DNA from: Cyrtodaria siliqua
Taxonomy: Eukaryota > Mollusca > Bivalvia > Adapedonta > Hiatellidae
Assembly (NCBI GenBank): GCA_037043455.1
Contig: JAWPHD010001213.1
Location: 186,001-250,000, forward strand
Reading direction: 5' to 3'
DNA length: 64,000 bases
Part shown: positions 51,306-63,452 of the stretch, piece after piece
How positions within the stretch are numbered: the stretch's first letter is position 1
Layout: every line of letters starts with the position of its first letter
Notes under the pieces: model-generated
What the model saw: only the letters and a program-made list of their open reading frames with translations
The model's database searches: none
What the model was told of the DNA's origin: nothing
Program-made: the position numbers and the translations under genes

Positions 51306-52075
51306 AAAGGCAGGACAATACACAACATACAGAATAAGGAACACAGGGTGGTCGATAGACAACAGGACAATCAAAGCATACGGAGTGATGAAGACAGGGT
51401 GGTCGATAGGCAACAGGACAATCACAGCATACGGAGTGATGAAGACAGGGTGGTCGATAGGCAACAGGACAATCACAACATACAGAGTGATGTAGACAGG
51501 GTGGTCGATAGGCAGGACAATATACAACACAAGAGTGATGAAGTCAGGGTGGTCGATATGCAGGACAATATACAACACGCAGAGTGATGAAGACAGGGTG
51601 GTCGATAGGCAGGACAATATACAACACGCAGAGTGATGAAGACAGGGTGGTCTATAGGCAGGACAATATACTACACACATAGTGATGAAGACTGGATGGT
51701 CGATAGGCAGGACAATATACAACACACAGAGTGATGAAGACAGGGTGGTCGATAGGCAGGACAATATACAACACAGAGTGATGAAGACAGGGTGGTCGAT
51801 AGGCAGGACAATATACAACACACAGAGTGATGAAGACAGGGTTGTCGATAGGCATGACAATATACAACACACAGAGTGATGAAGACAAGGTGGCCGATAG
51901 GCAGGACAATATACAACACGCAGAGTGATGAAGACAGGGTGGTCGATAGGCAGGACAATATATAACATACAGAGTGATTAAGACAGGGTTGTCGATAGGC
52001 AGGACAATATACAACACGCAGAGTGATGAAGACAGGGTGGTCGATAGGCAGGACAATATACAACACGCAGAGTTA
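51306..52075. repeat. 49-bp minisatellite
   Basis: About 16 copies of AGAGTGATGAAGACAGGGTG, then GTCGATAGGCAGGACAATAT, then ACAACACGC, directly abutting the preceding array. Long open frames here are artefacts. Confidence 0.95.
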
Positions 52076-52079
52076 TCTG

Positions 52080-52606
52080 TTTATTTTATTTTATTTTGTG
52101 AACATAAAGGATGTTTTGTTTATGCGTTAATCTACACATCCAATTTCTTGCATTTTGTTTCGGCAAGATCTTAACTTCATGTGTCATGATTGAGGCAAAT
52201 ATAAAAACGAATTGTATATTTCCATGTAAAATTGACTAGGAATGTAACCTAGATTTTAACCTCATTGCATGAGGTTAAATAGTTTTGAGTAGTTGTAATG
52301 CATTGGGACATCTATTATTATAATTATTGTTATCATTTCGTTAATTAAGTTAGTAGATGTATACTGGTAGGCCTTTGGCTTTTTATATTAATAAACTATC
52401 TATATATTTGATTATAAAATAACAAACGTGTATTCATCAGATGGACAATAATGAATATATTACATATATACTGGTAAAAGTGATGCCAGCAAGCCATTGA
52501 CTGTTAAATTATAAATATGATGTGTTTTGTATTGTATACTGATAGGCCATTTGGTCTTTTGCATTAATAAAGTTTACATATATATTTATATATTATTTTT
52601 TTCCAG
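52080..52606. other. intronic DNA before exon, no gene
   Basis: AT-rich. Two loosely repeated segments (TGTATACTGGTAGGCCTTTG and TGTATACTGATAGGCCATTT) occur at about 52358 and 52535. Confidence 0.45.
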
Positions 52607-52672
52607 CAATTTGATGTAAGAATAATAATGGGAGCGTTCAGAAGTAATATTGCACCTGCTATATTTTGTGAG
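52607..52672 (+). CDS. exon of GABA-B-receptor-like gene, 22 codons
   Basis: Acceptor TTTTTTTCCAG, donor GAG/GTAGGTAC, phase 0. Encodes QFDVRIIMGAFRSNIAPAIF and CE. The (D)VRIIMG strand and the IFCE helix match the position of the DARIIxG...(V/I)FCE segment of GABA-B receptors. It joins to AFHQGMYGASHVW in the next exon. The last 35 bases and the donor site are tandemly duplicated downstream. Confidence 0.8.
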
Positions 52673-52975
52673 GTAGGTACATTTATACATTAATAGTTTT
52701 GCGTCTGATATATTTTGTGAGGTAGGTACATATGTTACAGTAATATTGCACCTGCTATATTTTATGAGGTAGGTACATCTGTTATAGTAATATTGCACCT
52801 AATATATTTTGTGAGGTAGGAACATCTGTTATAGTAATATTGCACCTGATATATTTTGTGAGGTAGGTACATCTGTACAGTAATATTGCACCTGATACGT
52901 TTTGTGAGTTAGGTACATTTGTCACGGCAGTACTTGTGCACCTGATATATTTTGTGAGTTAGGTACATTATTACT
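52640..52975 (+). repeat. tandem duplication of the exon 3' end and its splice donor
   Basis: Seven diverged copies, period about 47 bp, of AGTAATATTGCACCTGCTAT, then ATTTTGTGAGGTAGGTACAT. The first contains the real exon end. Copies 2-5 keep GAG/GTAGG (donor-like) and copies 6-7 read GAGTTAGG, losing the GT. Confidence 0.85.
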
Positions 52976-53296
52976 CCAACAATAATTTCTGAGGGAGTGG
53001 CATTTGGCAAATATTTTCTTTAACATTATTCCCCCAATATAAATAAAATAAATACTACTGAATAAAGTAGTTGCCCGATTAACGACTTAAAGCTACAGAC
53101 GCTATACTTAAACTGATACAAAGTCATGAGTATGAATACATCACTGGTGGAGTCGTTCCAATGCGATGAACGACCAAAAAGTCAGTATATAAGGCAGAAA
53201 TCGATGCGTAAAATATCACATTTTATCTAGACTCCGTACAGGTAACATATAACGATAATATACGGCTTTGGATATAACAAACGAGATTAGAACCAC

Positions 53297-53968
53297 TAGC
53301 GGATCCAGGGGGGGGCGCACCCGGCGCGCGCCCCCCCTAAAAATTCCGGATCATACATGTATGTCCATGTTACTGTAGATATAATATCAAAAAAATTCGA
53401 TGCACGCCCTCAGTATTAAAAAAATTCTCGCTCGCTTCGCTCGCTCTACGCATAATGACTAATGAGTGGTTTAATTAACACATTGTTAAATCCTTTTATT
53501 TGAAAACGGACTTTTTTTATTCATACATGTATGTCCATGTTACTGTAGATAAAATATCAAACAATTTTGATGCACGCCCTCAGTATAACAATTTCTTTTC
53601 GCTCGCTTCGCTCGCTCGACGCATAATGGCTAATGAGTGGTTTAATTAACACATTGTTAAATCCTTTTATTTGAAAACGGACTTTTTTTATTCATACATG
53701 TATGTCCATGTTACTGTAGATAAAATATCAAACAATTTCGTTGCACGCCCTCAGTATAACAAATTTTTTTCGCTCGCTTCGCTCGCTCGACGCATAATGG
53801 CTAATGAGTGGTTTAATTAACACATTGATAATTCCTTTTATTTGAAAACGGACTTTTTTACTCTATCAATGCACTACCGCAACCGTTTTATGAGGCTAGA
53901 AACGGACCCGAACATTTACCAAAATATTACGCCCCCCCTAAGCTGAAATCCTGGATCCGCCCCTGAGA
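53297..53968. mobile_element. DNA element with GGATCC-type inverted ends and an internal 170-bp tandem repeat
   Basis: The left end AGCGGATCCAGGGGGGGG and the right end CCTGGATCCGCCCCTGA are inverted copies, followed inward by GC-rich G/C runs. The inside is three tandem units of about 170 bp, starting TCATACATGTATGTCCATGT at 53351, 53521 and 53692. Each carries the palindrome-like CGCTCGCTTCGCTCGCTC. No transposase. Confidence 0.7.
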
Positions 53969-53969
53969 A

Positions 53970-54690
53970 CCATTGACCTTGCAACGAGCCCAGTATAGGT
54001 GGCTTTGAAGTAGAATACCGCTTAAGCCGGTGCTAGGGGGCGTGAGAGGATATACTGCAGCTAAAGAAAGAAACATCTTATTGTACTTATTTCCCACACC
54101 ATAATAACTCTGTATAATTAGAACTGGATACAACTTTACTGGTGTAACCAAATATTCGACTGCGGTAATTGTTTGATAACATGGCCTCATGTCAATTCTC
54201 ACCGGCATAATTTGACTTTGCCGTTGAAAAGTAGTTTCAACGATTTGGGAGGTCTGTGGATTTAGTTTTTAAGTAGTTTGGCGGATGTCATTTAGGATTC
54301 CTTCAATATGTCGAAAGAGGGACTTTCAACATGTAACTGAAAATTGAATGGATATATCATATGAAACCGAAATCTAATTTTGGAAAGTGGTACGTTTAAT
54401 CAAAGTACTGAGAGTGAAAAAAAAGTCATCTTTGTAACAAGCACATACACATTAGCGGAAATTGCAGTTTCAAAATATTACAAGATGAACTTATTTGGGA
54501 TAAACGTGTGATTGCTCTTAAGGACAACACACTTGAAGAAACTTTAACTGGATAGGGAGCTTACTTTAGAAATAAAGGTCGCACTAGACTATCGAACGCT
54601 TGAGACAACAGCAGCCAATTAGTACAAGGGCAAACTAGACATAGTGCCATTTCCAAACTGGACAAGGTTTCCACGAAACAAAGTAAGTAT
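53970..54690. other. intronic DNA, no gene
   Basis: Includes at 54008-54050 a piece (CGCTTAAGCCGGTGCTAGGG) related to the 48518 element. Otherwise unassigned. Confidence 0.4.
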
Positions 54691-54704
54691 GTTGCACTCA
54701 ACGC

Positions 54705-54965
54705 ACAGCCCCACAACATGGCGGTACGACAATACGGCGGTACGACAACACACAGCTCGACAACACAGCGGTATGACAACACGGCGGTACGACAACACAC
54801 GGCTCGACAACACGGCGGTACGACAACACGGCGGTACGAAAACACGCAGCCCGACAACGCGGCAGTACGACAACACGGCGGTACGACAACACACAGCCCG
54901 ACAACACGGCGGTACGACAAGGCGATACGGCAACAAGGCGCTACGACAACACTGCGGTACGATGA
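54705..54965. repeat. 16-bp-based minisatellite
   Basis: Repeats of CGGCGGTACGACAACA alternate with ACACAGC(C/T)CGACAACA. It is open in several frames on both strands, which I treat as an artefact. Confidence 0.92.
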
Positions 54966-54969
54966 ACTT

Positions 54970-55585
54970 CGTGTTTATTATGTAGTAAATTCGTTGTTTG
55001 GACTTTCCACAGACATGTTAATAAAGTCTGTGGACTTTCGATTTGCAAAGCGAAACATCGGAAATTTCAGGTTTAAACTTATTTCACAAAACACGCGTGA
55101 CCTTATCTGGCATCCGAGTGTGCTATCTTCTGCTCTTGTTGCTTACTTGTTGGATCCCCTTTTAGCATTTATTCAGCTGACCTCATATGGGTTTTATATC
55201 TGTCTTTGGTAAACAGACTGTGACTCATGTAGGTGGCGATAAGCATTCTTTACAACTTGAATTCATAGAGAACTCGTCTGAAAAACCTGAATGGAATGAA
55301 TGAATGAATGGTGTTTTACGGCACGTCGACACATAAATAGGTCATATTGTGCGCAAAAACTGATGCGAGATGAAGAAATGAAGTTGTAATAAAAAGTAAT
55401 GTAAATATATAAAGATAAATCTATTTACAAATAAGGTATGATATAAACGTGAATGGTATAAACACATATTTTGTAAAGTTGAAAGGTTACCGTTTCACCT
55501 GCTGAAATGACGTTTTCTTAAACCAGTCTACTGAAATGTAGCATGTAGTCATTATTATTATATGTATATTAGCGATGAAACATTC
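54970..55585. other. intronic DNA, no gene
   Basis: A plus-strand frame to about 55209 is open but starts inside the minisatellite and has no splice or family support. Confidence 0.4.
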
Positions 55586-55587
55586 AC

Positions 55588-55910
55588 TGGCCTCAGTAGA
55601 GCAGTTGACTAAGGCGTCGTATTAGTGCCGGGGAAGGGAGGGTTCAAGTCTGCTGATTTCCTTTATTTTTTTTTAATTTTCCTTATTATTTTTTTTTATT
55701 ATTGCAAATGGTAAAGTAGCAACAGTTCCTTTACATTTTTCACTTTGATAACGCAATCTTATAATTACACATGGTAACAGTGAACAGTTAATATGTGTTG
55801 TAATGCACACACTAACGCGCACGTATCCCTTACATGCGAACAATTGTATTTCTGACATTTTATGTGCGGATGTGTACATCTAGCACGTCGTGTTATAAGG
55901 GTGAATTGTA
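55588..55910 (+). mobile_element. tRNA-derived SINE, copy 1
   Basis: The head has GGCCTCAGTAGAGCAGTTGA (A box) and GGAGGGTTCAAGTCTGC (B box). The body includes ACTTTGATAACGCAATCTTA, TAATGCACACACTAACGCGC and ATCTAGCACGTCGTGTTA. A second copy lies at 56966-57255. Confidence 0.75.
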
Positions 55911-56130
55911 ATCAATATGTAAGGCATGTCAAGGTATTTGAACAGAAAGAATCGAGGTCGCCCACATTGATTCAAAATGCTTGGTAGGTAGGTAAAATGC
56001 TTGGTAAAAATCGGACAGAATGTAAGGAAAATGGTCGTGGCGTGTTAATGTCTCCGTGACAACATTCAATGTTTTCAATATTGTTTTAACACCCGTGACT
56101 TCATGTCTATCGGCAGCTATTAAACCTTGC
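55905..56130. repeat. dispersed repeat B, copy 1
   Basis: GTGAATTGTAATCAATATGT through ATTGATTCAAAATGCTTGGT, GGTCGTGGCGTGTTAATGTC and TCGGCAGCTATT. A close copy lies at 62655-62900, in the same orientation. Confidence 0.85.
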
Positions 56131-56960
56131 TTGTATTTAAAATGTTATGGTTTGAGATAATTCATATAGTATTTAGGGCAAGATAATAATTTTTTTATTT
56201 GGTTAAAGTTATTTAAAACTGTTATGGAAAAAAAGCAAATTTTGACGGAATTTGTCACTTTTATCAATACTGTAAACATAGTAATATATGGGTCACATTA
56301 GTGTGATATTTTATTTTATACGTTTAAATGTATCAAACAAGTTCGGTAACATCACAGGTACATGGCAAGGGTTGTTGCTTCTTTAAATAACAATAAAACA
56401 TTTATTTGAAAGCGCTGTGTTTGCATCTTATACGTTTTGACTGTCCACGTCCTAGTGTAAGCTGTTATTATAATAAACTTTAGTTCGTTTTACATTTAAG
56501 TTCCAAATCAAATCTCTTCATTTTTTGAAAATGACCCAAACACGTATGGGGGCTTAACTACTATTGTCTGATAAACATATTATACACCAAGTATTATATA
56601 CCATGCATGGGTATGCGTTTGATACGTTTTATGTTTTATAAACGATTAAATCCCTTTTAAAATATCAAATAAATGACATTCAACACTCTCGTCTTTTCAG
56701 GTACGTAACGCGAACTCCCCAAATGAATGTCTGAAAGCATTTAGTTACTTACTGCCATTATCCACAATTCTAGAAAAGGCGCATTAGGCCTCCTAAAACG
56801 CTAACACACGGGTATACTTAATTTAATGGAATTATTGTTAAACATAAGGTTAATATGTTGGTAAAACAGTTTTTGTTTTTAAATAAAAAAATAAATAAGT
56901 GACTAAGAATACGATGACAATGGCTATAAAGCCGTTTGCTGCCGGAGTAATCGTCCATTT
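56131..56960. other. intronic DNA, no gene
   Basis: AT-rich, unassigned. Confidence 0.4.
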
Positions 56961-56965
56961 GTTCA

Positions 56966-57255
56966 TTCACTGGCCTCAGTAGCGCAGTTGACTAAGTTAG
57001 TCCGGGGAAGGGAGCTTCAAGCCTGCTGATTTCCTATTTTTAATTTGCATTATTGCTAATGGTAAGGTAGCAACACTTCCTTTACATTTTTCACTTTGAT
57101 AACGCAATCTTATAATTACACATGATAACAGTGAACAGTTTATATGTGTTGTAATGCACACGCTAACGCACACGTATCCCTTACATGTGAACAAGTGTAT
57201 TTCTGACATTTCTGTGCTGATGTGTACTTCTAGCACGTCGTGTTACAAGGGGTGA
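56966..57255 (+). mobile_element. tRNA-derived SINE, copy 2
   Basis: Same head and body as 55588-55910, with a 12-base loss in the head (GACTAAGTTAGTCCGGGGAA). Confidence 0.75.
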
Positions 57256-58955
57256 TGTCACAAAATGTCACAGGTAGAGCGTATTGGTCGTACATAGCTC
57301 TTGTAAGTTGTCGGTTACACCCACATGTATTGTTCGAGTTGAAACAATTTCACAATATTCATGATCTATTCATGTAACACGTAAAAGCGTGCACATTTTA
57401 AGTGGCCGCCAGAGAGGCCGTGTCATAAGTTTAGTTAAGGGGCCTCTCGTGTAGATTCAATACTGCAGATTTAGCCACGTTTGTCACGGACTGAACGGGG
57501 GAAATAATGGTTTGGGCGTAATGTTTGCTATAAAACCCATTGTCTTCTAGTTCTTGCCGGGTTGGTCGGTGTTACTTTGTTGGAACATAGATTGGACGGC
57601 AAAATGCACAGGCAACATGTGGTTCGTATTTATTTTATTAAAACTTTTATCGTACATTTGTATTCAGTGGGCGGCGCCATCTTGTTTGGCGGTTACGACA
57701 TCCGGTTAGCATTGATGTTTCTCAAACATTAACTTTAGACTAGCATATGATTTTGAAGTTACTTTATTAGATGTTATTATTGTAATTGATCACTAATTGT
57801 AAACAATAATAATTTGATAACAGTGGATAACAGGTGCATTAGTTAACGTTGGCGTATAACTCAGTGATTGAAATACACGATTGTTAACATTAGTTAACAA
57901 TGAGATGAGTGAATAGGATACATGTTCGACGCGTATGCATAGCGTTGTATAATGTGGTCATTAGTTGACATGCGTGCATGCATAACTCAATGAGTGTAAT
58001 TGTTCGGCGCCCCTGGAGGGCGCCGGACATACTGTGGTAGTACTTTGACCTTAGGCATGGGGAATCAAAAGGACTGATAGTTGAGTATGTTTGGATTGTA
58101 ATTGAAAATGTTTAAATGGCATTTAAAGCATGCTATAAAACGCACCAGAATAAGATATAAAACACAAGAGATAAAACTGCTTAGCGATTTCTTGAATTTC
58201 TGTAAGAAATGATGCACCAATAATTCAAAAATTATACAAAATCATTTCATTAAAACGATGTCTCCCTGTATTTTGACTGAAAACGAGGCAAATGCGTAAT
58301 ACGAATTTTAGAAAATTTAACAAAATTTATCGATCGTAATATCTGCGTTTCAAATGTTTTCACATTGTTCTCGTTTTTAAATCGTTTTGATTAATTATTA
58401 TTGCCAAATTACATTAAATGTTGCTAAGAAATGAGAAAATACGATGATATATCGGAAAGTTTTGGCATTTAAATTTCGTTTACGGGAAATCGCTAATTTT
58501 GTAATGCTTCATTTTGACTGTCAAATGCAGACAAATGTATTGAAAACGAAAGTAGATTTATGAGCGCAGACTCGGAATCAAAAATATTCAAAATTATGCG
58601 ACTTCCAGTCGAAATGGTGTTTTGAAAAGGGTGTAATAGATTTGTTTGAACCCATCCCCCTTTACTTTTGAAAATCCCCCCACATTTTTAGAGGAAGGGG
58701 GGAAAATCCCCCCTGCTTTTTAGATCCTAGATTGGACACTGCATTTTATATTGTTTTCTAAGCTGAACTGGCTTGTGCAAGATCAGCTTTACCATAGGCT
58801 GTCATCCATCTGTCTTCTTCTCAGTAACCAACACTGAAATTTTCATGAAACATTATGTTAAGCATCTTAGCATTGACCTTTCAAGTTTGTTCAAATTGGG
58901 TGGATCATGTCATTTACTATGTTATAAAATTAACTTATGTATAACCTTACCCTTA
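57256..58955. other. intronic DNA, no gene
   Basis: One short GC palindrome, GGCGCCCCTGGAGGGCGCC at 58008-58026, and otherwise AT-rich sequence. No exon recognised. Confidence 0.4.
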
Positions 58956-58959
58956 CCAA

Positions 58960-59370
58960 AAATATAGGCTTCTGGCGACTATTTGCTGCAACTCTGCGGC
59001 AAACATTGCTGCAAAGCTGCGGCGAACAAGTTTGCGGCGATGTTGCGGTACACTTTTATCATGCAAATGAGGTCTGCGGCAAAGTTGCAGCGAACAAATA
59101 TGCAAATGAGGTTCTGGTGATGTTCCGGCGATGTTCACCGCAACTTTGCCGCAGACCTCATTTGCATGGTAAAAGTGTGCGGCAACTTTGCAGCAAACTT
59201 CATTTGCATAATGCTTTTAGCTGTAATCTTCTGGCGATGTTCGCTGCAACTTTGCAGCAAACTTCATTTGCATAAAATGTTTCTCTGCACTGTTCTGGGG
59301 ATGCTTGTGGTGATGTTCGCTGCAAAGTTGCGGCAATGTTCGCCAACACATCGCGGCAAAGTTCTTCAAA
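58960..59370. repeat. inverted and direct repeats around CTGCAACTTTGC(C/A)GC
   Basis: Many copies of TTGCTGCAACTTTGCGGC-like and ATTTGCAT words in both orientations. The clearest pair is 59043-59089 and 59139-59185, reverse complements over about 47 bp with roughly three mismatches and a 49-base loop. It can form a long hairpin. Non-coding. Confidence 0.8.
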
Positions 59371-59399
59371 ATAAATAAGGACTGAAATTATGAAATGGA

Positions 59400-59680
59400 A
59401 CAATGGTGCGCTGTTTTAAAAAAACATATTTAGATCAAAAACATGATTTTTTTTTCACTATTTAACATGGACTGCACCAAATTTAAATAAATGGAAACGA
59501 TTTAAATAAATCTACACTGAATAAATTCTCTCGATTTAAAGTATATCCTTACGGTTTGTTATGGGGGGTTGCGGGTGTCCGACCAAAGTTGACATTTCAA
59601 AATGTCTCGTAAGGGTCCCATGCCTAGTTAGGAAATTCCTCACGGGTGTATGTCTCACGCCCAGTGTTTTACATGTGCTC
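59400..59680. other. intronic DNA, no gene
   Basis: AT-rich. No exon or repeat end seen. Confidence 0.4.
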
Positions 59681-59681
59681 A

Positions 59682-60790
59682 TGGCGATGTCGACCGCTGT
59701 CATTTCTACTTTACTCCCATTTTCATGGAGATGTCGGCCGCTGTCATTTCTACTTTACTCCCATTTTCATGGAGATGTCGGCCGCTGTCATTTCTGCATT
59801 ACTCCCATTTTCATGGAGATGTTGACCGCTGTCATTTCTGCATTACTCCCATTTTATGGAGATGTCGACCGCTGTCATTTCTTTATTACTCCCATTATCA
59901 TGGCGATGTAGACTGCTGTCATTTCTGCATTACTCCTATTTTCATGGAGATGTCGACCGCTGTCAATTCTGCATTACACTCATTTTCATTGAGATGTCGA
60001 CCGCTGTCATTTCTGTATTACTCCCATTTTATGGAGATGTCGACCGCTGTCATTTCTGCATTACACGGATTGTCGTGGAGATGTCGGCCGCTGTCATTTC
60101 TGCATTACTCCCATTTTATGGAGATGTCGACCGCTGTCATTTCTGCATTACTCTCATTTTCATGGAGATGTCGAGCGCTGCCATTTCTGCATTACTCTCA
60201 TTTTCATGGAGACGTCGAGCTCCCATTTTTATGGAGATGTCGAGCGCTGTCATTGCGCATTACTCTCACTTTTACAGAGATGTCGACCGTTGTTATTCCT
60301 GCAATACAGTCATTTCATAGAGATGTTGAGCTCTGTCATTTCTACATTACTCTCATTTTTATGGAGATGTCGAGCGCTGTCATTTCTGCATTATTCCCAT
60401 TATCATAGAGATGTCGAGCGGTCATTTCTGCATTACTACCATTATCATGGAGATGTCGAGCGGTGTCATTTTCATGGAGATGTCGAGAGCTGCCATTTCT
60501 GCATTACTCTCATTTTCACGGAGATGTCGAGTGCTGTCATTTCTGCATTACTCCCATTATCATGGAGATGTCGAGCGCTGTCATTTCTGCATCACTCCCA
60601 TTTTTATGGAGATGTCAAGCGCTGTCATTGCGCATTACTCTCACTTTTACAGAGATTTCGAGTGCTGTTATTCCTGCATTATCTCCTTTTCATAGAGATG
60701 CCGACCGCAGTCATTTCTGCATTTCTCTCATGTTGATGGAGATGTCGAGCGCGGTCATTTCTGCATTACTCCCATTTTCATGGAAATGTC
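59682..60790. repeat. 44-bp minisatellite
   Basis: About 25 copies of GACCGCTGTCATTTCTGCAT, then TACTCCCATTTTCATGGAGA, then TGTC. Later copies change GACCGC to GAGCGC. The long plus-strand frames (up to 252 codons) are artefacts of the array. Confidence 0.95.
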
Positions 60791-60799
60791 GAACATCAT

Positions 60800-62650
60800 C
60801 CTCACTGTAGCAGTCCAATAGGCACTTGGTGCCTGGATATCTTAGAATCAGCACCAGACCCTTAGGACAGACCGACAAACATAAATATAAACATTTACCA
60901 ATTTTCTTTTTAAAATTTCAATAATCTCAGTTAAATTTTTACCTGTCCATGTGCTTGAATACCCATTTTATTAAATTGTTTCCTTCCTGTGCCAATTTTT
61001 TTTATAAAACTGTATATTTTTGTGTGTTTTTTTTGAGTTTTTTTTACGGGTATAAATAAAAATATCATGATCATATTCACAAGTGCTATTAAATAGCAGA
61101 TTCATTTCAAATTACAACTGAAAAAGTCGGCATTACCACTGTAAGTAGCGCACTGGGCTTTGAATCCAGAGGTCAGTTGGATCCTCAGACAGTACCATGT
61201 TGTCCATGACACTATTTCTATAGCGTACACCCTTTATAATTATTGACATGCAACATTGTGTCTTATTGTCCCTCGTCTCCAGCCACTAATTCAAATGAGT
61301 AGATTATCAGTTACCTGTATAGATGGTTCATGTGATACAGTACTAGGTTTAATAACAAAACAAAAACAATTAGTCTAAAACTGATCGTCTGTTGGCCCTT
61401 CATGGCATAAAAACGACGTTAAAAATTCAAACAGATATGTGAAGTTCATTGTCCATTAATTCTTGGCTTACTTAGCTTTCTCTCCAAATGTTTCAACAAC
61501 GACTTTGTAATCACTCGGCATTCATCACCTTATCTTTCCATAAACTATTTATTTAAACCTAATGCAGTCAATTCATTTAACACATTTTAAGGAAAGTCCT
61601 GCAACGAAACCGTTTGGAAAATTGTCTGAATGACCTAGTTAATTCAAAATACATTTAACCAAGTCAACATAGCAACGTGTGTTAATATTATGTCCATGAC
61701 CACTAAATATACCAAGGTTTAGTACTGATGATAAGATAGTTAAAATAACTGATAAACACGTGTACTGTTATTTAATAACGTATGTTTTAATTCTTCAAAA
61801 TTTTGGCGCCGAATTGATGCTTTGCATCAAGTTTTTCTTGTATACGAATGATTTGATAATGTTTATATTACATGTATTAGGGGCATTGATTAACAGCGAC
61901 GTACATGGCGTATACATAGCGTTGTAGAATATGTATACATTGCTACTCATCATTAGTACAGCTTACGTATATTTATTGAATACTGATTTGTTTGGGTAAT
62001 GATAATTATGCAAGATTGTTATGTTTGTCAACCGACATCTAAAACGTATGTATAATTACAGCCTAAGCCATCCAGGATATAAGCCATCCATGGTTGGAAA
62101 TAAGCCATCCAGGTTTGGGATATTTTGGAGTGGAGATAAGCGTCCACGGATAACGTTACGAGCGGTGGAGACGGTCCTCGTACCTGCGCAGCATGGCCAG
62201 GTTTTATTAACGACAACCCCCGGGACACAAGGTGGGCCCGTCACCAGTCCTCACTGGAGGAACATCACCCACAATCTCAGTGGAGGTTAACTATCATTAC
62301 ATCGCGTCATCAACCCTTACAGAAGGCATTTGATGACAATCATCCATTGAATTCGCGCATCATCATCTTCATGAGCTCTCGCGCATCACAGTTATCGCGC
62401 TAGATCATAGATCAACATTGTTATAGCTTTAACAACACTTTAGGGTCTTATACATTCAGTATTTATAACAATACTAAGAACGTCTTAAACGTTCATGAGA
62501 ACATTCTTTTCATAGTTCATTTGTGTATTCGATTGTTATTTTTAGATAATTGTATATATATTTAACATATTTTAAAAGTTGCATTAAACTTATGTAAATG
62601 CATTCACCGTCATTGATTCTTTCCTGAGTTAGCCCCAACCACTAGGGTCA
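60800..62650. other. intronic DNA, no gene
   Basis: A tRNA-like word pair (AAGTAGCGCACTGGGCTTTG and GGTCAGTTGGATCCTC) near 61145-61190 may be a SINE head relic. A short triple repeat of ATAAGCCATCCA lies at 62065-62115. Nothing else identified. Confidence 0.4.
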
Positions 62651-62654
62651 TCCT

Positions 62655-62900
62655 GTGACAGGTGAATTGTAATCAATGTGTAAGGCATGTAAAGGTATTT
62701 GAACAGAAAGAATCGAGGTCGCCCACATTGATTCAAAATGCTTGGTAGGAAGGTAAAATGCTTGGTAAAAATAGGAAAGAATGTAATAAAAACGGTCGTG
62801 GCGTGTTTATGTCTCCGTGACAACATTTATTGTCTTCAATATTTTTCTAACACCTGTGAATTGATGTCTCTCGGCAGCTATTTTACGCTTGCGTAAAACC
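62655..62900. repeat. dispersed repeat B, copy 2
   Basis: Near-copy of 55905-56130: ATTGATTCAAAATGCTTGGT, then GGTCGTGGCGTGTTTATGTC. Confidence 0.85.
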
Positions 62901-63251
62901 TTGCTGTATCTATACATATTAGTGTAACAATATGTTCACACGCTACCTTTCACAGAGTTCTATACCTGTTTCCATTGAGCGCTGTTATAACATGTATAAC
63001 CTGTCGTGACCAATGTTCTTTTAGAAATCGGCTCAGTTGAAGAGTCGATTTTTTTCGAATGCGGAATATTTTCGAAAGAAAGATTAAAAGCCAGTTAACC
63101 ACTGGTGAGGTTATGTATTTCTATGTTAAATGTTGCAATACTTTCGTTTATAAGTTCGTTTTTCATGGTAATAACTGTTTATGCAGGTCTTTAATTTGTA
63201 GGAATTGTATTGGTCTCTTATTTTACACGATCTTTTGTTTCTTCTATTAAG

Positions 63252-63452
63252 GCATTTCACCAGGGTATGTATGGTGCCAGTCATGTGTGGATACTGGCTG
63301 GCCCTACCATGTACCCCAAATGGATATATAAATACGCCGATGAGACTACCATGGGCTGTACCAGACAAGAGCTTATTACTGCTAGTGATGGACACTTTAC
63401 TCTAGACTACGAGAAACTCAGCAAGTCCATATCGCCGGCAGTGTCAGGCATG
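63252..63452 (+). CDS. exon of GABA-B-receptor-like gene, 67 codons
   Basis: Acceptor TTTCTTCTATTAAG, donor ATG/GTAAAT, phase 0. Encodes AFHQGMYGASHVWILAGPTM, YPKWIYKYADETTMGCTRQE, then LITASDGHFTLDYEKLSKSI and SPAVSGM. The MYG...VWxLxG strand, the C(T)xxE helix and the GHxTxD(Y) segment match the second half of a GABA-B ligand-binding lobe. With the preceding four exons this gives 228 continuous residues. The transmembrane part must lie beyond the window. Confidence 0.85.

Noticed and set aside
51270..51587. Plus-strand RVVDRQQDN repeat frame
   Set aside because: Array artefact of the 49-bp unit.
49429..52066. Long minus-strand open frames up to 438 codons
   Set aside because: They consist only of the 43-bp and 49-bp minisatellite units. 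All three frames are open together and the units are not multiples of three, so these are not genes.
54561..55212. Opposed long frames on both strands
   Set aside because: They arise from the 16-bp-based minisatellite; the plus frame's unique end has no homology or splice signals.
59561..60810. Plus-strand frames of 90-250 codons
   Set aside because: Artefact of the 44-bp minisatellite; the same peptide appears in every frame.
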